DNA of 64,000 nt from Rhizobium sp. RU33A (GTDB taxonomy: Bacteria > Pseudomonadota > Alphaproteobacteria > Rhizobiales > Rhizobiaceae), in assembly GCF_900156055.1 (NCBI RefSeq), contig NZ_FTMQ01000003.1, positions 248,001 to 312,000 of the forward strand, in the 5' to 3' direction. A program made the position numbers and the translations under genes. This document shows positions 37,693 through 45,309 of the stretch, piece after piece. A model generated the notes under the pieces. The model had not been told where the DNA came from. It made no database searches and worked only from the letters and a program-made list of their open reading frames with translations. Every line of letters begins with the position of its first letter. Position 1 is the first letter of the stretch.

Positions 37693-39096
37693 TCAACCGT
37701 CCTCCTGACCCGTGGGGGCTTTCAGCCGGGAACCGGCGATCCGCGCCACGAGATCGGGAAGGCTGTCCACTTCCCTCCATTTGCCAGCCGAACCCTTTGG
37801 AAGGTCCGGGGAGGCAGCCGGCAAGACCGCAGCGGAGAAACCGAGCTTTTCCGCCTCTTTCAGCCTTTGGGCCGTGTGGGCCACCGGCCGCACCGCCCCC
37901 GACAGGCTGACTTCGCCGAAATAGACGCAATCGGCCGGAAGGGCAATACCGGCCAGCGACGAAACCAGTGCCGAAGCAATTGCCATGTCGGCTGCCGGTT
38001 CACTGATCCGGTAGCCGCCGGCAACGTTCAGGTAAACGTCATGTTGACCGAGCCTGATCCCGCAATGCGCCTCCAATACCGCCAAAATCATGGCGAGGCG
38101 GGACGAATCCCAACCGACGACCGCTCGGCGCGGCGTACCGAGCGAGGTAGCAGCCACCAGCGCCTGCACCTCGACCAGAACGGGCCGCGTGCCTTCCATG
38201 CCGGCAAAGACAGCGGCACCTGGCGCCTTCTCATTGCGTTCGCCGAGGAAGAGTTCGGATGGATTGGCGACTTCGCGCAGACCCTTGTCCGACATTTCGA
38301 AGACGCCGATCTCGTCGGTCGGTCCGAAGCGGTTCTTCACCGTGCGCAGGATGCGGTAGTGATGGCCGCGATCGCCCTCGAAATAGAGGACGGCATCGAC
38401 CATGTGCTCGACGACACGGGGACCGGCAATCTGGCCTTCCTTGGTGACATGACCGACCAGCACCATGGTGGCCCCGGTCTGCTTGGCATAGCGGATCATC
38501 GCCTGAACCCCGGTGCGCACCTGGGTCACGGTCCCCGGCGCGCTGTCGGCGGTGTCACTCCACAGCGTCTGGATCGAATCAATGATCACGAGGTCCGGCC
38601 GTTTGCCTTCGGAGATGGTGGCGAGGATGTCCTCGACATTGGTTTCGGCGGCGAGCAGCACGTCCGTATCGGCAGCACCCAGGCGCTGCGCGCGTAGCCG
38701 GACCTGCGCGACCGCCTCTTCGCCTGAGACATAGATCACCCGATGACCACGCCGCGCCAGCGCCGCCGCCGCCTGCATCAGGAGCGTCGACTTGCCGATG
38801 CCAGGGTCCCCGCCAATGAGGACCGCCGAACCGCGCACAAAACCGCCACCGGTTGCCCGGTCGAGTTCACCCATGCCTGTCGGAATGCGCGGCGCTTCCT
38901 CGATTTCGCCAGACAGCGAGGTGAGGGTGACGGGCCGACCCTTTTTCGGCGCCTTGCCGGGACCGGAGCCGATCCCGCCCATCGGATCTTCCTCGACGAT
39001 GGTGTTCCACTCGCCGCAGCCATCGCATTTGCCCGCCCAGCGGGAATGCACAGTGCCGCAGTTCTGGCAGATGAATTGGGTCTTGGCTTTGGCCAT
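37693..39096 (-). CDS. radA: DNA repair protein RadA
   Basis: 467 residues. N-terminal C4 zinc finger (C10, C13, C24, C27), RecA-like ATPase with Walker A GGDPGIGKST (95-104), the RadA-specific KNRFGPTDEIG motif, and a C-terminal Lon-like S16 domain (about 290-455). It drives branch migration at recombination intermediates. It lies between cvpA and the parDE pair; in related rhizobia radA directly neighbours alr, so parDE looks inserted. Confidence 0.95.
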   Translation of the reverse strand: MAKAKTQFICQNCGTVHSRWAGKCDGCGEWNTIVEEDPMGGIGSGPGKAPKKGRPVTLTSLSGEIEEAPRIPTGMGELDRATGGGFVRGSAVLIGGDPGIGKSTLLMQAAAALARRGHRVIYVSGEEAVAQVRLRAQRLGAADTDVLLAAETNVEDILATISEGKRPDLVIIDSIQTLWSDTADSAPGTVTQVRTGVQAMIRYAKQTGATMVLVGHVTKEGQIAGPRVVEHMVDAVLYFEGDRGHHYRILRTVKNRFGPTDEIGVFEMSDKGLREVANPSELFLGERNEKAPGAAVFAGMEGTRPVLVEVQALVAATSLGTPRRAVVGWDSSRLAMILAVLEAHCGIRLGQHDVYLNVAGGYRISEPAADMAIASALVSSLAGIALPADCVYFGEVSLSGAVRPVAHTAQRLKEAEKLGFSAAVLPAASPDLPKGSAGKWREVDSLPDLVARIAGSRLKAPTGQEDG

Positions 39097-39099
39097 GAA

Positions 39100-39408
39100 T
39101 TACAGGTCGCTTTCGGGGAAATCGTCGGGGGAGATGTTTTGACGGCCGTGCGTGATGCGCAGCACGGTAATCGCCTCATCAGAGATCGTGAAATAGATGC
39201 ATCGGCTCTTGAATGGAAACGCTCTCAGTCCGGGGATGAATGAGCGAGGAGCACCGGTGATACCCAGCTCGGCGATCCACTCCATCTTTCTGTTGATTTC
39301 GTGCAGAAGACGTTTAGCGGCGATGGGGTCGAATGCGAGGATGTAGTCATAATGGGCGCGAAGATCGCTGAGTGCCCTTTTGGTCAGCACCAGTCGACGT
39401 GGTCCCAT
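39100..39408 (-). CDS. parE: RelE/ParE family toxin
   Basis: 102 residues. The ParE fold is shown by LTKRALSDLRAHYDYI (helical hairpin), GLRAFPFKSRCIYFTI and the C-terminal VLRITHGRQN. ParE toxins inhibit gyrase or, as in RelE, cut mRNA on the ribosome; the sequence cannot decide. Its start overlaps the end of parD by 62 bases, longer than usual. It ends 4 bases before radA. Confidence 0.85.
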   Translation of the reverse strand: MGPRRLVLTKRALSDLRAHYDYILAFDPIAAKRLLHEINRKMEWIAELGITGAPRSFIPGLRAFPFKSRCIYFTISDEAITVLRITHGRQNISPDDFPESDL

Positions 39409-39655
39409 CCTCCCGTTCCTCCGCCATCCCCATGATGTAGGCCGTCAGTTCCTCTGCGCTGTCGAAGCTCATGACACGTCCCGCCTCAACGTCATCAATT
39501 CCCTCCTGGATGAGTTCGCGAAGGATTGCTTCCTCCTGCTCTCGCAACAGGGCAAGGCCTGCCGTGACGACGGCGTCGACACTTTCGTAAAGCCCGGAAT
39601 TCATCTGTTCCTCTACGAATTCAGCATCCTGCTTGCTCAACTGAATGTTCCGCAC
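39347..39655 (-). CDS. parD: ParD-like antitoxin
   Basis: 102 residues from GTG 39655 (MRNIQLSKQDAEFVEEQM); GGAG lies 6 bases before it. The N-terminal region is a ribbon-helix-helix domain (RNIQLSKQDAEFVEEQMNSGLYESVDAVV..AGL). The last 20 residues (from about TTSTGADQK) are read from the start of parE in another frame and probably are dispensable. A direct repeat GAACAA-TAGCA-GAACAA at 39693-39709 lies just upstream and could be its operator. Confidence 0.8.
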   Translation of the reverse strand: MRNIQLSKQDAEFVEEQMNSGLYESVDAVVTAGLALLREQEEAILRELIQEGIDDVEAGRVMSFDSAEELTAYIMGMAEEREDGTTSTGADQKGTQRSSRPL

Positions 39656-39692
39656 GACGGACTCCGTTCGGTGAAGAGACTTGCAATTTTCG

Positions 39693-39709
39693 GAACAATA
39701 GCAGAACAA
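39693..39709. promoter_or_regulatory. Candidate ParD operator (direct repeat)
   Basis: GAACAA-TAGCA-GAACAA, two identical 6-base sites with 11-base periodicity, 38 bases upstream of the parD GTG. One DNA turn apart, as expected for a ribbon-helix-helix repressor. The assignment is an inference. Confidence 0.4.
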
Positions 39710-39727
39710 ATCCGCCCGCGCCAGACC

Positions 39728-40894
39728 TCAGTCTTCCCCCTCGAGATAGATCCGCTCATAGCGCAGCCCAAGTCCGGTGAGCATTTCGTAGCCGATCGTA
39801 CCGGCGGCGCGGGCCACCTCGTCGAGCGGCATGGAGGGGCCGAGGAGTTCGACATAGTCGCCGCTGCGCACCGCATTGTCTGGGAGATCGGTGATGTCGA
39901 AGATGGTGATATCCATGGTCACCCGGCCGACGACCGGCACACGCCGGCCGGCGATTACCCCCTCTGCACCAGCGATTCCTGTCCCGCGCAAAGCAATCCC
40001 GGAGCCGGAGAGATTGCGCAGATAGCCATCCGCATAACCGACGCTGGCGACCGCAAGCCGGCTGTCGCGGGCCAGCACATGCGTTGCGCCGTAAGAGACG
40101 CTTTCGCCAGCCTTGGCCTCGCGGATCTGCAGGATGCGGGCCTCGGCTTTGATCACCGGCTGCATCGGGTTCCTGGCGCCGTTGACTGCCTCACCGCCAT
40201 AGAGCGCGATTCCGGGTCGGGTGAGATCGAAGTGGTAATCGGACCCGAGGAAGATGCCGGCTGATGCCGACAGACTGGAATCGACACCTTCGAAAGCGAC
40301 GCTAACGGCCTGAAATCTCTCGAGCTGCTGCCGGTTCATCGGTGATGACGTGTCGTCGCCGCAGGCGAGGTGGCTCATGACAAGCACAGGATCGAGGCTT
40401 GCCGGACGCGAGACATCGTCGGTCAGCGCCAGCGCGTCGGCCATCGGTAGTCCCAGCCGGTTGAAGCCGGTATCGACATGCAGGGCGCAAGGGTAGGGGC
40501 CACGCTCGGTGAGCACGGCCATCCAGAAGGCAAGCTGTTCCTCGGATGCGATAACGGGCACGAGATCGTTCTGGAAGAAGATCTCTTCCTGGCCCGGCCA
40601 GATGCCTGACAGCACGAAGATGCGAGCCTCAGGCGCATAGGGGCGGAGTGTGGCTCCCTCCGCCGGCACCGCGACGAAGAAGTCGCGGGCGCCCGCGTGA
40701 TACAGAACCTGACCGACATCCTCGATGCCGAGACCATAGGCATCCGCCTTGACGACGGCGGCCGTCCGGGCCTTGCCGGAACGTCTCGCCATCTCCCGCC
40801 AGTTAGCGGCGATCGCGGAGAGATCGACGGTCAGGCGCAGGGGTGCCGAAAGAAACTCCTCCGGCGCATCGAGGATGGTGAAACGGTCTGTCAT
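39728..40894 (-). CDS. alr: Alanine racemase
   Basis: 388 residues. PLP-dependent enzyme that makes D-alanine for peptidoglycan. The PLP lysine is in VVKADAYGLG (K49). Substrate-site blocks are HVDTGFNRLGL and GRVTMDITIFDI, and the DSRLAVASVGYADGY block carries the second catalytic tyrosine. No signal peptide, so the anabolic enzyme. In the conserved dnaB-alr-radA order, araC-azlCD intervenes on the dnaB side and parDE on the radA side. Confidence 0.93.
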   Translation of the reverse strand: MTDRFTILDAPEEFLSAPLRLTVDLSAIAANWREMARRSGKARTAAVVKADAYGLGIEDVGQVLYHAGARDFFVAVPAEGATLRPYAPEARIFVLSGIWPGQEEIFFQNDLVPVIASEEQLAFWMAVLTERGPYPCALHVDTGFNRLGLPMADALALTDDVSRPASLDPVLVMSHLACGDDTSSPMNRQQLERFQAVSVAFEGVDSSLSASAGIFLGSDYHFDLTRPGIALYGGEAVNGARNPMQPVIKAEARILQIREAKAGESVSYGATHVLARDSRLAVASVGYADGYLRNLSGSGIALRGTGIAGAEGVIAGRRVPVVGRVTMDITIFDITDLPDNAVRSGDYVELLGPSMPLDEVARAAGTIGYEMLTGLGLRYERIYLEGED

Positions 40895-40978
40895 GAAGGC
40901 TTCGGGTCAGTTGATCGATGCGCCGACCCTAGCACTTTTCTTCAAGACGAAAATGCGGCGGCCCGATATTATGCTGCT

Positions 40979-41842
40979 ATGCACAGTGTTTCGCAGCAGG
41001 AGGCCGCCGAGGCCAATCCGGTCTCACGCAAGGAGCGAACCCGCTTCTGGCGGGACGGGCGCTTCCGCGACATGGAGTGCCTCACCGCTTCCTTCATCAC
41101 CCATGAATTTTCGCCGCATTCGCACGACACCTTCTCGATCGGCGCCATTGAGGTCGGCTGCCAGGTGGCAAGCATTCGCGGCACGCGCGAGCATACCGGC
41201 CCTGGCGCTCTTTACCTGATCAATCCGGGCGAGATCCATGACGGCCAGCCCGGCGCGCCGGACGGGTATCGCTACCGGATGATCTATCCCGAGGTCGCGC
41301 TGTTGATCGACATCATCGAGGACGTGACGGGCCGCGCCTTCCATGGCATGCCGAGCTTCGGTCGACAGCTTCTGACCGACCCAGAACTCGCCAAGGCCTT
41401 CAACCTCGCGCACCGCCGGATCGAGAGCGGTGAGGTTGCGGCACTGGAAGGTGAGGAGAGCATGTATTGTGTTCTCGCCACCATGTTCGCCCGCCACGGC
41501 AGTGAGATCATCCGCGCCCCTGACCATAGCGAACCGCGCGCCATGCGCCGGGTCCGCGATCATATCGCTGCCCACTTCGATGAGGAGATCGGCCTCGAGA
41601 CGCTGGCGAAAGTGGCGAACCTCAGCCGTGCCCACATGATCCGCGCCTTCCGCAAGCAGTATTTCATCACGCCGCATGCCTTCCAGACAGACATGCGCAT
41701 CCGCCACGCCCGCCATCTGCTGAGATCGGGCGCCACCCCGTCGGACACGGCAGCGGCCTGTGGCTTCGCGGATCAGGCGCATATGACCCGCCAGTTCAAG
41801 GCCCGCACTGGCCTCACCCCTGCCGTTTTCCGCGCTGGCTGA
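40979..41842 (+). CDS. AraC family transcriptional regulator
   Basis: 287 residues. N-terminal cupin-type sensor (about 30-150, HEFSPHSHDTFSIGAIE, GALYLINPGEIHDG) and C-terminal double helix-turn-helix (about 190-285, LETLAKVANLSRAHMIRAFRKQYF; ACGFADQAHMTRQFKARTGLTP). The start at ATG 40979 (MHSVSQQEA) is chosen because the frame upstream runs into alr. It directly precedes azlCD on the same strand, so it probably controls export of branched-chain or related amino acids. Confidence 0.87.
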   Translation: MHSVSQQEAAEANPVSRKERTRFWRDGRFRDMECLTASFITHEFSPHSHDTFSIGAIEVGCQVASIRGTREHTGPGALYLINPGEIHDGQPGAPDGYRYRMIYPEVALLIDIIEDVTGRAFHGMPSFGRQLLTDPELAKAFNLAHRRIESGEVAALEGEESMYCVLATMFARHGSEIIRAPDHSEPRAMRRVRDHIAAHFDEEIGLETLAKVANLSRAHMIRAFRKQYFITPHAFQTDMRIRHARHLLRSGATPSDTAAACGFADQAHMTRQFKARTGLTPAVFRAG

Positions 41843-41911
41843 TCACTTTCCTTCAAGACCTCGAAGAAAGGCGGGCTTATCCCGGCGAGACACTCGCGTG
41901 AGGGAGTATGC

Positions 41912-42610
41912 ATGCCGCCCAAGGTTACCGCCGAAATCCGCCAGGGTTTCCGATCCACACTGCCGCTCACCGTCGCCGTTGTGCCGATCGGGCTCGTCTT
42001 CGGCGCGGTCGCTGCCACCAAGGGGCTCTCGGCGCTCGAGGCAATGCTGATGAGCGCGCTGGTCTTTGCCGGCGGCTCGCAGTTTGTCGCCATGAATCTC
42101 TGGAGCCACCCCGCGAGCATCGCAGCACTCGGCATGGCGGCCCTGCTCGTCAATGTGAGGCATGTCCTGATGGGCGCCTCGATCGCGCGTCGCATGGTGG
42201 CTTTCTCGCTCCGGCAGAAGATCATTTCCATGCTCTTCCTCGCCGATGAGATCTGGGCCGTGGCCGAATTCCATGCCCGAGAGCATCGCCTCACATCGGC
42301 CTGGTTCTTCGGTGCCGCCTTGCCCTTTTATGCTGCCTGGGTGCTGTCAGGGCTGTTTGGCGCCTTGCTCGGAGGCCTCGTCGGCGATCCCGCCGTGATC
42401 GCCATGGACTTCGTCTTTCCCGCGGTCTTCGTCATCCTCATCGCCGGCTTCTGGCGCGGATCGCGCACGGGTCTAATTCTCGTGGGCAGCGGTTTCAGTG
42501 CACTGGTCGTCCACCAGTTCGTGCCCGGTGTCTGGTACATTCTCGCCGGCGCGCTCGGTGGTGTCGCCGTCGCAGCTTTCAGTTCGCGGGGCGGGGAGGC
42601 AGGGGCATGA
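41912..42610 (+). CDS. azlC: AzlC family amino acid exporter, large subunit
   Basis: 232 residues with about seven membrane helices. The AzlC signature is visible in GLVFGAVAATKGLSALEAMLMSALVFAGGSQF. AzlC and AzlD together export branched-chain amino acids or their toxic analogues; BrnFE is the corynebacterial counterpart. Its last 4 bases overlap the azlD start (ATGA). The araC-type gene upstream is the likely regulator. Confidence 0.88.
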   Translation: MPPKVTAEIRQGFRSTLPLTVAVVPIGLVFGAVAATKGLSALEAMLMSALVFAGGSQFVAMNLWSHPASIAALGMAALLVNVRHVLMGASIARRMVAFSLRQKIISMLFLADEIWAVAEFHAREHRLTSAWFFGAALPFYAAWVLSGLFGALLGGLVGDPAVIAMDFVFPAVFVILIAGFWRGSRTGLILVGSGFSALVVHQFVPGVWYILAGALGGVAVAAFSSRGGEAGA

Positions 42611-42909
42611 CGATCGACATGAACACACTGTTTGCGATCCTCGCCATGACGGTCGCAACGATTGCGACGCGGCAGGCGGGATTGCTGGTCGGTCAGCTCC
42701 TGCAACTGTCGCCGCAAGCCGAAGAGATCCTGGGAGCGATCCCGCCCTCGGTGCTGATGGCTGTGGTGACGCCGACGGCCTTTGCTACCGGCTGGGCGGA
42801 GACCGCAGGCTGTGCGGTGGTGGCCTTTGCGGCAACCCGCCTGCCGCTTCTGCCCGCCGCTGCCGCCGGTGTGGTCACCGTTGCAGTCTTGAGGGCTGCA
42901 GGTCTCTAG
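42607..42909 (+). CDS. azlD: AzlD family amino acid exporter, small subunit
   Basis: 100 residues, four membrane helices, the small partner of AzlC (LFAILAMTVATIATRQAGLLVG; ILGAIPPSVLMAVVTPTAF). It is translationally coupled to azlC. A hairpin at 42923-42941 separates it from the convergent dnaB. Confidence 0.85.
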   Translation: MTIDMNTLFAILAMTVATIATRQAGLLVGQLLQLSPQAEEILGAIPPSVLMAVVTPTAFATGWAETAGCAVVAFAATRLPLLPAAAAGVVTVAVLRAAGL

Positions 42910-42922
42910 CGCCGAAAGGAAA

Positions 42923-42941
42923 GGGCGCCTCCGGGGCGCCC
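42923..42941. terminator. Hairpin between convergent azlD and dnaB
   Basis: Perfect stem GGGCGCC-TCCGG-GGCGCCC. On the minus strand it is followed by TTTCCTTTC, reasonable for ending dnaB; on the plus strand no T run follows. Confidence 0.5.
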
Positions 42942-42948
42942 TCCGATC

Positions 42949-44445
42949 TCACGGTTCTTCGTATTGGATGAAGCTCGGTTCGGCCAGATCCGCAAAGCGG
43001 GTGAACTCCGACTGGAAGGCGAGCTTGACGGTGCCGGTCGGTCCGTGACGCTGCTTGGCGATGATGACGTCGGCCGTACCCTTTACCTTTTCCATATGCG
43101 CTTCCCATTCCGGATACTTCGGATCGGCGATATCGCGAGGCTCGAGGTTCTTCACATAGTATTCCTCGCGGAACACGAAGAGCACGACGTCGGCGTCCTG
43201 CTCGATCGAACCCGATTCGCGAAGGTCGGAGAGCTGCGGGCGCTTGTCTTCGCGATTTTCAACCTGACGGGAGAGCTGGGAAAGTGCAACGATCGGCACG
43301 TTCAGTTCCTTGCCCAGCGATTTGAGGCCGGTGGTGATCTGGGTGATTTCCTGAACGCGGTTTTCGCCCGACTTGCCGGAGCCGGTCATCAGCTGAATAT
43401 AGTCGATGACAAGGAAGTCGAGACCGCGCTGACGCTTCAGACGACGGGCACGGGCAGCGAGCTGAGCAATCGAGATGCCACCGGTCTGGTCGATGAACAG
43501 CGGCACCTTCTGCATGGTCTGGGAAAAGCCGACAAGCTTTTCGAATTCGTGCTCGGTGATGTCACCGCGACGGATCTTCGAGGAGGAGACTTCCGTCTGT
43601 TCGGACATGATACGCGTAGCCAGCTGTTCAGCCGACATTTCGAGCGAGTAGAAGCCGACGACGCCGCCGTTCTTCGCCTTGAAGGAGCCGTCGGGCAGGA
43701 CTTCCGGCTCGTAAGCCGCCGCGATGTTCCAGGCGATGTTGGTGGCAAGCGAGGTCTTGCCCATACCCGGACGACCCGCGAGCACGATCAAGTCGGAGCG
43801 CTGCAGACCGCCCATCTTGGCATCGAGCGACATGATGCCGGTGGAGACGCCCGAGAGGTTGCCGTCACGCTCGAAAGCAGCCCCTGCCATGTCGACGGCC
43901 TGGGCGACCGCATCCGAGAAGGACTGGAAGCCGCCGTCGTACCGGCCGTTTTCGGCCAGCGCGAAGAGGCGGCGTTCGGTGTCTTCGATCTGCGCCTGCG
44001 GCGGCATGTCGAGCGGTGCATCATAGGCGATGTTGACGACATCCTCACCGATCTGGATCAGCGAGCGGCGCAGCGCCAGATCGTAGATAGCGCGACCATA
44101 GTCCTCCGCATTGATGATGGTGACCGCTTCGGAGGCCAGACGAGCGAGATATTGCGCCACCGTCAGGTCACCGACCTTCTGGTCGGCCGGCAGGAAGGTC
44201 TTGATCGTGACCGGGTTTGCCGTCTTGCCCATGCGGATGATCTCGGAGGCTACCTCGAAGATTTTCCGGTGCAGCGGCTCATAGAGATGTTCGGGCTTCA
44301 GGAAGTCCGAAACGCGGTAGAAGGCATCGTTGTTGACGAGAATGGCACCGAGCAGGGCCTGTTCGGCTTCGATATTGTTCGGAGCCTCCCGATAGAGCGG
44401 CTCAGCCGCTTGGACCGGGCTCAGTTTGCGCGCAGCATCATTCAT
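42949..44445 (-). CDS. dnaB: Replicative DNA helicase DnaB
   Basis: 498 residues from ATG 44445 (MNDAARKLSPVQ). N-terminal domain (about 20-130, AEQALLGAILVNNDAFYRVSDFL), linker, and RecA-like C-terminal ATPase with Walker A AGRPGMGKTS and the DnaB motifs LDFLVIDYIQLM, LSQLSRQVENR and DLRESGSIEQDADVV. It unwinds DNA at the replication fork as a hexamer. In related rhizobia it neighbours rplI; here the marR-emrBA module intervenes. Confidence 0.96.
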   Translation of the reverse strand: MNDAARKLSPVQAAEPLYREAPNNIEAEQALLGAILVNNDAFYRVSDFLKPEHLYEPLHRKIFEVASEIIRMGKTANPVTIKTFLPADQKVGDLTVAQYLARLASEAVTIINAEDYGRAIYDLALRRSLIQIGEDVVNIAYDAPLDMPPQAQIEDTERRLFALAENGRYDGGFQSFSDAVAQAVDMAGAAFERDGNLSGVSTGIMSLDAKMGGLQRSDLIVLAGRPGMGKTSLATNIAWNIAAAYEPEVLPDGSFKAKNGGVVGFYSLEMSAEQLATRIMSEQTEVSSSKIRRGDITEHEFEKLVGFSQTMQKVPLFIDQTGGISIAQLAARARRLKRQRGLDFLVIDYIQLMTGSGKSGENRVQEITQITTGLKSLGKELNVPIVALSQLSRQVENREDKRPQLSDLRESGSIEQDADVVLFVFREEYYVKNLEPRDIADPKYPEWEAHMEKVKGTADVIIAKQRHGPTGTVKLAFQSEFTRFADLAEPSFIQYEEP

Positions 44446-44853
44446 TCGTTCGTATCCGTTCAGTGGGTCGGCGGTGGCTGCACCATAGCGAGAACTCGGG
44501 CCAGCGGAATGGCCAGCGCAGCAACCCACATTGATTCACAGGCGCCCCAACGCAACTTTAGAAAAAGCCGAGCAATCCGATCTTTTCGGTTGACTGTGAC
44601 ATCAGGCGAATCGGCCTCGCGAGCTTTCATTGTATCAGAGCGGCACGTTGGATTGATCGCGAAAATGCATCACCGGGCGGATCGGCGCGTGGCCAGATCG
44701 GATCTCGTGCGTTCGCCTACACTTCCTGGGCTGCAAACCTGCTCCATGCGCAAGCTGCATGGCTGCCATCTCATGCACACGCTTGTTTTCCGACGCACGA
44801 CGATTAATTAGGGTCAATATAGATAGCAACCTAATTAGTAGGAGGCGTTGCAG
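44446..44853. other. Gene-free region between dnaB and marR
   Basis: 408 bases between divergent genes. I find no supported gene. It should hold the dnaB promoter (left) and, at its right end, the marR promoter with the operator palindrome at 44805-44837. The right 50 bases are distinctly AT-rich compared with the rest. Confidence 0.6.
44805..44837. promoter_or_regulatory. Candidate MarR operator upstream of marR-emrB-emrA
   Basis: TAATTAGG (44805-44812) and CCTAATTA (44830-44837) form a perfect inverted repeat with a 17-base spacer, ending 16 bases before the marR ATG and right before the GGAGG ribosome-binding site. MarR-type efflux regulators usually repress their own operon from such AT-rich repeats. 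Binding is an inference. Confidence 0.65.
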
Positions 44854-45309
44854 ATGTCGCGGCAGTCCCAAAACGAGCAGCTCTTTGACGAAATGTCGGC
44901 CTTCAACCGCAAGCTCCGGGCCTTCTTCGACGCCGCCGTGCGGGAGGAGGGGCTGACGCTCGCTCGGGCCCGCGCGCTTTTTGCCATCGCCCGCCGCGGT
45001 CCGATGACGCAAAAGGAACTGGCCGAGGAACTCGAAATCGAGACGCCGACGCTCGTGCGCGTGCTCGACGGCATGGCGCGCCAGGATCTGATCGTCCGGA
45101 CAGAGGACGCACACGATCGTCGCGCCAAGCGCATCGCCATGACCGAAGCTGGCAATTTGGCCTTTGACAGGATGCATGTTCTGGCCGCCGGCTTGCGTGA
45201 AGAGATCGCCGATGAAATCTCCGAAGACGACATCGAAATTGCCCTGTCCGTCGTCCGGCGGCTGACCCGCAATCTCCAGCACCTCGACCAGAAAAAGGTG
45301 CGGCCATGA
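44854..45309 (+). CDS. MarR family transcriptional regulator
   Basis: 151 residues from ATG 44854, with GGAGG (44841-44845) 8 bases before it; a TTG at 44848 is less likely. Winged helix of the MarR type: ARALFAIARRGPMTQKELAEELEIETPTLVRVLDGM with the wing DRRAKRIAMTEAG. It probably represses emrBA and releases on binding a toxic compound. The emrB start overlaps its stop by 4 bases (ATGA). Confidence 0.9.
   Translation: MSRQSQNEQLFDEMSAFNRKLRAFFDAAVREEGLTLARARALFAIARRGPMTQKELAEELEIETPTLVRVLDGMARQDLIVRTEDAHDRRAKRIAMTEAGNLAFDRMHVLAAGLREEIADEISEDDIEIALSVVRRLTRNLQHLDQKKVRP

Noticed and set aside
42964-44811. 615-residue open frame opposite dnaB
   Set aside because: Antisense to a complete dnaB; no motif, and composition typical of a reversed high-GC gene.
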